Source: Glycine soja
Lineage: Eukaryota > Streptophyta > Magnoliopsida > Fabales > Fabaceae
Direction of reading: 5' to 3'
Length of the DNA stretch: 64,000 nucleotides
NCBI RefSeq assembly: GCF_004193775.1
Contig: NC_041021.1
Span: 7,942,651-8,006,650 of the forward strand
Shown here piece by piece: positions 56,780 through 64,000 of the stretch. The position numbers and the translations under genes are program-made. Every line of letters begins with the position of its first letter. Positions within the stretch are counted from its first letter, which is position 1. The notes beneath the pieces are model-generated. The model made no database searches, was not told the origin of the DNA, and was given only the letters and a program-made list of their open reading frames with translations.

Positions 56780-57688
56780 GGTATTACACAGTTGTTGGAC
56801 AATGCTTTTAAGATAAAGGATTTAGGTGACTTGAGACACTTCTTAGGTTTTGAAGTAGCCAGAAAACCTACTGGTATCAATCTATGTCAAAGGAAGTATG
56901 CCTTATACATTCTCAGTGATGCTAGTATGCTTGGATCTAAGCCATTATCTACTCCATCAGATTATGCTACTAAGCTGCATCAACAATCAAGAACTCCTCT
57001 TTCATTGGAAGATGTTTCCTCTTTTAGAAGGTTAATTGGTAGACTGATCTACTTGACTAATACAAGGCCAAATATCACTTATGCTATGCAACATCTAAGC
57101 CAATTAGTTGTTGCTCCCACCTCAGCTCATCAACAGGCTGTTGTTCGAATTCTCAGGTATATTAAGGGATCCCCAAGAGCAGGGATTTTCCTTTTTGCTA
57201 CAACTAAATTTCATTTAAAGGGGTTTAGTGATTCTGGCTGGGCTGGTTGCATTAACACCATAAGGTCTATCACTGGTTATGCTATGATGTACATTAGTGA
57301 CTCATTGATTTCATGGAAATCCAAGAAGCAAGCCACTGTATCTAGAAGCTCATTAGAAGTCGAATACAAAGCACTAGCCCACGCCATTTGTGATCTACAA
57401 TGGCTTACCTATTTGTTGGAAGAATTCAAAGTAGACTTTCAGAAACCTGCCACTTTGTATTGTGACAACAAATCTTCTCTTCACATAGTTACGAAGTGTT
57501 TCATGAAAGAACAAAGCATATTGAGATTGACTGCCACATAGTTTGAGAGAAGGTGTTAAGTGGTCTTGTGAAGTTGCTTCTCATTCCTTCTACAAATCAA
57601 TTAGTTGATGTTTACACTAAAGCCCTAATGCCTGGTGCTTTTAAATTTTTGAATTCCAAACTAGGAATGTTTGATATCCATTCCTAGT
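56780..57688 (+). pseudogene. C-terminal RT and RNase H of copia element F
   Basis: Continues the RT: LDNAFKIKDLGDLRHFLGFE and RLIGRLIYLTNTRPNITYAM. RNase H: GFSDSGWAGCINTIRS (first Asp), SRSSLEVEYKALAHAICDLQ (Glu), LYCDNKSSLHIV (Asp). 250 residues open from 56792 to a stop at 57539-57541, then the last ~40 codons in broken frames ending GMFDIHS. The RNase H residues look intact, so this part decayed least. Confidence 0.85.
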
Positions 57689-57690
57689 TT

Positions 57691-57699
57691 GAGGGGGGA
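57691..57699 (+). other. Polypurine tract of element F
   Basis: GAGGGGGGA directly before the 3' LTR. Confidence 0.85.
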
Positions 57700-57909
57700 T
57701 CTTAGTGTTAGTTAGTTAGTTAGAAGTTAGTTGCTGTTGTAATTGATTTTATATATATATATATATATATATAACCATTTGTACAACTTTGAGAACTAAT
57801 TTTCAATACATAGAATTTCATTCACTGCTTCCTAGTTTTCTTTCTAGCTTTTCTTGCAAGCTTTCTTGGTTAGCTCTGCATTCAACAATGGCAGACATAA
57901 GGTTTATGA
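57700..57909 (+). repeat. 3' LTR of element F
   Basis: 210 bp; matches the 5' LTR except for a shorter (TA)n run (57750-57773) and loss of one 'TTAGTTGGTTGGAAG'-like unit. Ends TCTTAG...TTATGA, followed by AAAGA. Confidence 0.82.
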
Positions 57910-57914
57910 AAAGA

Positions 57915-59055
57915 TAATTTATTTTATGCTAAATAATAATAATAATAATAATAATAAATAACTCCAAATAATTTTTAGTATACCTATATAAATACCAACC
58001 AGCGTAGAGGACTTTTGCTCAGACTCATCACATCTCTTCCCGTCACGTCCCAATCCATTGTCTGACTAATTCATCTACGTGTTTGGTGTTAAAGTTATAC
58101 TACATTTCAATTTTACTATAAATGTCAAAATCTTTAAGTGGGAAATGAAAATTAAACCATTCATGAAAGAATTTTTTATGGCATAATTAAACAATTATGA
58201 TTATTATTATAATAATAATAGAATAAATAGAAATTTCACACTAAAACATTCTTGGAGAGAAACAAGAAGCTTAATTGTGGCTAAATTTTTAATTAAAATT
58301 TTGTGTATATTAAACTAATGGTTGTGCATTACATTAAAGAATTTAGTTATAGAAACTTATCAATTTATTCACATGTCATTTTATAATATGGATGAAAACT
58401 AACGTGACCTGTGCAATACCCATGAAAATACCCCTTCTATCAACAAAAAAAATAGACATTATGTAACTTTATTGCACTTGAAAAAATTATATTATAGACT
58501 CTAGCCTTTCATTAAATTTTCTCGTAAAATGAAACAATCATATTTGTAGAAATAAAAAAAAAAACAAATTTATTCTATACCCAATAAATAACAATATGCA
58601 ATGGTGGGAAGACGAGAAGGGTTTTTGATTTTCTCTGTGAATATTTAAATAAGAAAATACAGGCATATTCGCTTATCACCTCAATGACCCATTCTTAACA
58701 ACTTTACTTTATTTAGTATTCCTTTTTTATATATTTAGTATTCCTAAAAATGCAATATAATAAAAGTAAATCAATTTTAACATGATAAGCTTATTCTTTC
58801 GTTTCCACGCTAAAGTTAGATATATGATTTTATTATTTCTCCATTTTATGCTCATTTGGCACAGGTACCCTACTAGTTGTCTATAAAATCAAAGAAACTA
58901 AAAGTACAATATTTAAACAATGATCATTTAGGTTTTAGACTACCTTAATGCTCTACACCTTAAGAAATACTAATGAGACTCTTTTCATTTTTAAGAAAAT
59001 GAAAAAGAGGTGCTTATCTTTTGTATTTTGTAAAAGTTGGTTTTTCTCTATAACA
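57915..59055. other. AT-rich intergenic DNA between F and G
   Basis: No gene. A (AAT)n microsatellite at about 57935-57960. TAACA at 59051-59055 is the candidate left target duplication of G; its partner would be outside the window. Confidence 0.6.
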
Positions 59056-59981
59056 TGATGGAAGCTTGCTTGAGAAGCTTCTATGAAGGCTGGATCTTTG
59101 AGCTTCAATGAGGTCCTTCAATGGTGATTTTCAACCATGGATATGCAGTAGAAGATAAAGGAGAAGAGGTGAGAGGAGGCGTCATCCACTAAGGAATAAG
59201 CCATGGAAGGAGGAGCTTCACCATCAAGAGAGTGCCTTGGATAAGAAGCTTAGAGAGTAAGCTTCAATGGAGGAAAAGAATGAGAGAGAGGGGGGGGGGG
59301 CACGAAATTGAAGGAGAAAAAGGAGGGAGAGAAGTGGAACTTTGAAGTGTGTCTCACAAGACTCTCATTCATCAAAGTTACAGCATGTGTTACACATGCT
59401 TCTATTTATAGCCTAGGTACTTTCCTTGAGAAATTTCCTTGAGAAGCTTCTTTGAGAAGCTTTCTTGAGAAGCTAGAGCTTAGCTACACACACCTCTCTA
59501 ATAGCTAAGCTCACCTCCTTGAGAAGCTTCCTTGAGAAGCTTCCTTGAGAAACTTCTTGAGAAGCTTCCTTGAGAAGTTAGAGCTTAGTTACACACACCC
59601 CTCTAATAGTTAAGCTCACCTCCTTGGGATGAGAAGCTAGAACTTATCTACACACACCCCTCTAATAGCTAAGTTCACCCTCATGCCAAAATACATGAAA
59701 ATACAAAAAAGTCTCTACTACAAAGTCTACTCAAAATGCCCTGAAATATAAGGTTAAAACCCTATACTACTAGAATGACCAAAATATAAGGCCCAGAAGA
59801 AGAACAACCTATTCTAATATTTAGAAAGACAAGTGGACCCAACCTTGGCCCATGGGCTCAGAAATCTACCCTGGTGTTCATGAGAACCCTAGGGCCTTCT
59901 TCAGCAACTCTAGCCCAATCTTCTTGGTGCCTTCTACTCATGGCATAGGTGACTGGTCCCTTCCTAGGGAGGATTGCATCA
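59056..59981 (-). repeat. 3' LTR of element G
   Basis: Plus-strand ends TGATGGAAGCTTGC and GGATTGCATCA. Minus-strand TATA box at 59403-59410. Upstream of it on that strand (59425-59585) are more CTTGAGAAGCTTC units than in E. G-run at 59290-59300. Confidence 0.9.
59425..59585. promoter_or_regulatory. GAAnnTTC-rich subrepeat upstream of the LTR TATA box
   Basis: About six GAAnnTTC modules (GAAATTTC, four GAAGCTTC, GAAACTTC) in a 12-base periodic CCTTGAGAAGCTT array. They lie 15-175 bases upstream of the minus-strand TATA box. GAAnnTTC is the core of heat-shock elements; whether heat-shock factor binds here is unknown. Confidence 0.45.
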
Positions 59982-59994
59982 TCCCCTCCCCCTT
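59982..59994 (-). other. Polypurine tract of element G
   Basis: The minus strand reads AAGGGGGAGGGGA next to the LTR. Confidence 0.85.
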
Positions 59995-60039
59995 GAAGAG
60001 GATTTGACCTCAAATCTGTTGGTTCCTCCTTGTCAGCAT

Positions 60040-61150
60040 CAGCTCCACCTGTAAAAGAAATTAAATCAGAAATATTAAAAGTGGTGCTAACTCCATACTC
60101 TTCTGGGAGGTCCAACCTATAGGCATTGTTATTGATCTTCTCCAAGACCTGAAAAGGTCCATCACCTCTAGGACTAAGCTTGGATTTCCTCTTAGTATGG
60201 AATCTATCCTTCCTAAGATGGAGCCAAACCTAATCCCCCTCATTAAGAACTAGCTCCTTTCTTCCTCTATTGCCTTTAGTTGCATACACCTTTGTTTGGT
60301 TCTCTATTTGGTTCCTAACCCTCTCATGCAACTTCTTTACAAAATCCGACCTAGATTCCCTTTCTTTATGTATAAAAGAAGTGTCAAGTGGGAAGGGAAT
60401 TAGGTCTAAGGGTGTTAGAGGATTGAACCCATAGATAACCTCAAAAGGGGATTGCTTGGTGGTTTTATGAACCCCCCTGTTGTAGGCAAATTCTACATGA
60501 GGAAGATATTCATCCCAAGACTTATGGTTTCCTTTTAGAAGAGCCCTTAAAAGGGTGGATAGAGACCTATTCACTACCTCTGTTTACCCATCAGTTTGTG
60601 GATGGCAAGTGGTAGAGAAAAGAAGCTTAGTTCCTAGCTTAGCCCATAAGGTTTTCCAAAAGTGGCTAAGGAACTTGGCATCTCTATTTAACACATTGGT
60701 TCTAGGCAAACCATGGAGTCTCACAACTTCCCTGAAGAAGAGTTTTGAGATGTGAGAAGCATCATCTACCTTGTGGCAAGGTATAAAGTGTGCCATCTTT
60801 CTAAACCTATCCATCACCATAAAGATAGAGTCTACACCTTTTTGGGTTCTAGGAAGCCCAAGGACAAAGTCCATACTAATGTCTACCCAGGGTGCAGATA
60901 GGATGGGTACAGGTGTGTATAGCCCATGAGGCATCACCCTAGACTTGGCTTGTAAACAAGCCACACACCTAGTGCAATGATTATGGACATCTTTCTTCAT
61001 ATGGGGCCTATAGAACTTTTCTTTGAGTAAGACAATGGTCTTGTCTATCCCAAAGTGGACCATGAGCCCACCTTCATGGCTCTCTTTCAAAAGTAGTTTC
61101 CTTATGGATCCTTGGGGTATGCAAAGCTTTCCCTCTTCGAACAAATACCC
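60040..61150 (-). pseudogene. Integrase of element G, inactivated
   Basis: [21 protein letters not shown] then [11 protein letters not shown]. Core: [10 protein letters not shown] keeps the first Asp, but the second reads VLNRDAKF (Asn for Asp in SDRD). A TAA follows in the TDGQTEVVN motif (Gln codon), just before the Glu. In the C-terminal part the Trp of GDWVWLHL is TAG at about 60230. Ends [20 protein letters not shown]. Its lesions differ from E's integrase except for the last Trp codon, hit in both. Confidence 0.85.
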
Positions 61151-61155
61151 TTCAA

Positions 61156-62819
61156 CTAAATAGAATCCATCTTTGGCTTATTGGCTACAACTCTCATAAA
61201 TAGGAACGAAATGTTCATCTGAAGCATACAATTCCCTAATGTTATCAAATCCAAAATTTGAGCTACTAGGTTGCAAAACAATGTGTGCCTCCTAGAAAGG
61301 GCATCAGCTACCACATTTGTTTTTCCCTTTTTGTATTTTATAGCATATGGAAATTCTTCTAGGTACTCTACCCACTTTGCATGCCTTTTGTTTAACTTGC
61401 TTTGCCCCCTAATGTATTTAAGTGATTCATGATCACTATCAATGACAAATTCCTTGGAAACAAGATAATCTTCCCAAGTTTGGAGGGCTTTTATGTAGGC
61501 ATAAAGATATTTATCATACGTGGGGTAGTTGAGAGTGACACCATGAAGTTTTTCACTAAAATAAGTAATAGGGTGCCCACCTTGCAATAATACAGCTCCC
61601 ACACCCATTCCAGAGGCATCACATTCTAGCTCAAAAGTTTTAGAAAAATCAAGAAGAGCTAGAAAAGGTGCCTTGGTGAGCTTTTCTTTGAGCAAAGAAA
61701 AGGCTTGCTCTTGTCTTTGTCCCCATGTGAATGTTACATTCTTCTTCACCAAATCATTGAGAGGTGAGGCAAGTGTAAAGAAATTGGGAACAAACCTTAT
61801 GTAGAAGCTTGCTAACCCATGCAAGCTCCTAATATCTCCTACATTTTTTGGGGTGGGCCATTCTTCGATGGCCTTGATTTTCTCAGGGTCCACTTGGACC
61901 CATTTCTACCAACTACAAATCCTAAGAAAACTATATTATTTACACAAAAGGTACACATCTCTATATTGGCATAGAGAATGTCCTAAGAACTTGTCTTAGA
62001 TGTCCTAAGTGATCATCTAGGCTCCTACTGTACACTAAAATATCATCAAAATAAACAACTACAAATCTACCTATGAAATCCCTTAAGACATGATGCATAA
62101 GCCTCATAAAGGTGCTTGTTGCATTAGTGAGCCCAAAAAGGCATTACTAGTCATTCTTACAAACCAAACTTGGTCTTGACAGCGGTTTTTCACTTATCGC
62201 CCTCTTTCATCCTGATTTGGTGATAGCCATTTTTAAGATTAATTTTTTAAAAGATTTTGGCACCATGCAACTCATCAAGTAAATCATCAAGTCTAGGAAT
62301 GGGGTGCCTATACTTTACAGTAATGTTGTTGATGGCCCTACAATCTATATACATTTTCCACTTACCATCTTTTTTGGGCACCAACAACACTGGCACAGCA
62401 CAAGGGCTTAGTCCCTCTTGGACCCATCCCTTCTCCAACAATTCCTTAACCTGAGACTCTATCTCCTTAGTCTCCTGAGGGTTAGTCCTATAGGCTGGCC
62501 TATTAGGAAGGCTTGCTCCTGGGACTAAGTCTATTTGGTGTTTTATTCCCCTGAGATGAGGTAGCATAAGGGGTATCTCTTTGGGAAATATATCACCAAA
62601 TTCGTGTAAGAGTTCTTGGACCTTTGGGGGTAAGGTCTCAAATGTAAGAATTGTGCCAGTGCTAAGGGAGGTTTCCCTTGATAGGAGAAGGTAGAAGGAT
62701 TGTTTAAGAAAGAGTGTCCTTTTGATATCACCTTTTGTTGCAAAATGATTTTCCTTCTTAATAATCTTCTTGGAGGAATCATTTTCCTCTTTTTCCTTCC
62801 CCTTGGCCTTTGAAGACAA
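61156..62819 (-). pseudogene. Reverse transcriptase and RNase H of element G
   Basis: RT start intact (62819-62247: [39 protein letters not shown]). The next part (62246-61894) is broken, with YFDD still readable near 62045. 61893-61156 has [20 protein letters not shown], then RNase H motifs [39 protein letters not shown] and [12 protein letters not shown]. Frameshifts near 62100-62250 and 61900. In the second RNase H motif the Glu of 'YDKEL' is Tyr. Confidence 0.85.
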
Positions 62820-62879
62820 GGCCTTGCTATCCTTATTTTTCTTTTTTTTTTTTCTAGTTTTTCTTCCCTATCCCTCTTA

Positions 62880-63240
62880 TCTTTCATAGTTAGTTGATCT
62901 TTGGCCACCTGTGAAAGTGTTTGAGGATGCAACACAAACTTTGTTCCAAGGTGAGTGAGGGTTATCTAATTAGTTAGGCCATTATAAATTATCTTCCTAT
63001 CATATTTCCATGGCCTACCTAAGAGAAGGTGTCTTGCCTCTATAAGAACTACATCACAAGTCACTTCATCCTTATATGTTCCAATGGAGAAGGGCGTTTT
63101 CACTAGTTGATTGACTATTATCTCCCCTTGCTCATGGAGCCATTGAAGTTTGTAAGGCTTTGGAAGGGGAGTGATAGCAAGGCTCAACTTAGAGACTAAT
63201 TTTGTGTTGCAACAATTGCAACATGAACCACTATCTACAA
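62880..63240 (-). pseudogene. Protease region of element G
   Basis: Asp-Ser-Gly active site readable just above 63220; then ITPLPKPYKLQWLHEQGEII, VKTPFSIGTYKDEVTCDVVL and LLLGRPWKYDRKIIYNGLTN, ending at a stop at 62966. The frame continues after that to VLHPQTLSQVAKDQL at 62935. The flap region is conserved with E. Confidence 0.75.
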
Positions 63241-64000
63241 TGATAGAACATGTGTTATAAAAAATTTTACACCTTGTGTCAATGGCTCATGTTGTAGACG
63301 AAGGTCAACCTTGTCCCTCACTTCCATATTAAGTCCACTAAGGAACCTAGCAATACTTGTTTTTTCCTCCTCCCTAAGCTCATCTCTCAAAAGGAGTAGT
63401 TCCATTTGTAGCCTATACTCTTCAACACTCATACTCCCTTATCTAAGCCTTTGGAGCTTGTCCATAAGCTCCCTTTCATAGTAGAAAGGGATATGCCTCT
63501 TCCTAAAGGTACTTTTCAAGTCATTCCAATACTCTACTGGAGAATCCCCATGAATCCTTCTTTCCCTAACAAGGGAAGTCCACCAATAGAGGGCATACCC
63601 TTGGAAGCTAAGGGTATCCAAAGGAACCTTCCTTTCCTCACTTGTATGATGGCAAGCAAAGAGTTGCTCAACCTTCATTTCCCAATCTAAATAAGCCTCC
63701 ATATTGTCCTTCCCATGAAAGTATGGGATGTTAATGTTAGCCTCTTGAGGCTTTCTTTCCTTTTCTCTCCTAAAGGAGTGAGGTCTAGGATGTGACTTAT
63801 GTCGTTCTCTATAATAGTCACTAAGTTCTTCACTTAGGCTCTTGCAAGAGTCATGACTACTATAGGAATGTTTTTTTTTTAACTCTTTTAGTATTTTTCT
63901 TCTTTCTTCTTCCCTTATTTGTTCCCTCTCATCTTGACTTATTTCTACCCACTCTTTTCCTTTCTTTCTAGTGTTTTTTTCCATAACTTGAGGGAACTCA
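63241..64000 (-). pseudogene. Gag of element G, internally deleted and cut by the window edge
   Basis: 63984-63439 encodes the charged helix, SLSEELSDYYRERHKSH, NINIPYFHGKDNMEAYLDWE, and GYALYWWTSLVRERRIHGDS. A stop near 63439 is followed by MSVEEYRLQMELLLLRDEL and FLSGLNMEVRDKVDLR. At about 63290 the frame jumps to sequence just before the protease, so the C-terminal gag including the zinc knuckle (present in E at 49600) is deleted. The N-terminus lies beyond 64000. Confidence 0.8.

Larger units (their letters stand above)
43422..57909 (+). mobile_element. Element F: Ty1/copia element with two nested insertions, TSD AAAGA
   Basis: LTRs at 43422-43665 and 57700-57909, iMet primer site at 43666, copia order gag, protease, integrase, RT, RNase H, polypurine tract at 57691. 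AAAGA flanks both ends (43417-43421 and 57910-57914). E (8.3 kb) splits it after the protease and a 1.64 kb solo LTR splits its RT. Without the insertions it would be about 4.5 kb, a typical small copia element. All genes are broken. Confidence 0.9.
59056..64000 (-). mobile_element. Element G: second E-family gypsy element, 5' end outside window
   Basis: Minus strand: 3' LTR (59981-59056), polypurine tract, integrase, RNase H/RT, protease, gag; the gag start, leader and 5' LTR are beyond 64000. Same gene order and close sequence to E, but a separate insertion with its own lesions, including a deletion between gag and protease. Confidence 0.9.

Overview
This is plant nuclear DNA, almost certainly from a soybean-type legume (Glycine or a close relative). 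It is AT-rich and intron-containing. It carries a plant PPR gene relic and a D14/KAI2-family hydrolase gene. Most of it is LTR retrotransposons of kinds I associate with soybean: LTRs studded with GCTTAGCGC words, and sequence rich in TAATCGATTA palindromes. The species call is recognition, not a database result.

The window is mostly a retroelement graveyard around a small gene island. From left to right: (1) 1-6905, a minus-strand Athila-type Ty3/gypsy relic (A) cut by the window start; its gag and protease are broken, most of pol is missing and its 5' LTR is complete. (2) 6906-14301, AT-rich DNA with a broken U1-type zinc-finger gene near 10.7-11.6 kb. (3) 14302-20397, a deleted minus-strand gypsy element (B) with a perfect ATTAT target-site duplication; one LTR was later split by an unrelated 1.6 kb solo LTR with its own GTGTG duplication. 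(4) 22.4-29.6 kb, the gene island: a PPR pseudogene, then the only gene that looks intact, a two-exon DLK2-clade alpha/beta-hydrolase. (5) 30-36.8 kb, fragments: an RNase H scrap, a tRNA-Ile-like pseudogene, a MITE, LTR pieces, a repeat of unknown class, and the 3' end of a second Athila-type element (H). (6) 36.8-39.6 kb, the end of a CACTA transposon with a Ulp1-type protease relic, interrupted by a solo LTR. (7) 40.3-43.0 kb, a non-autonomous hAT element and a long-hairpin MITE. (8) 43.4-57.9 kb, a Ty1/copia element (F) with an AAAGA duplication, itself interrupted by a full-length gypsy element (E, CTAAC duplication) and by a second solo LTR. (9) 59.06 kb to the window end, another copy (G) of the E family, cut by the window edge.

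Most insertion boundaries were read directly from terminal TG/CA dinucleotides, primer-binding sites, polypurine tracts and target-site duplications, so the order of insertion is clear: E and a solo LTR came after F, one solo LTR came after B, and another came after the CACTA element. All element genes examined carry stops, frameshifts or lost catalytic residues, many of them G:C to A:T transitions. The only gene likely to make a functional protein is the DLK2-like hydrolase.
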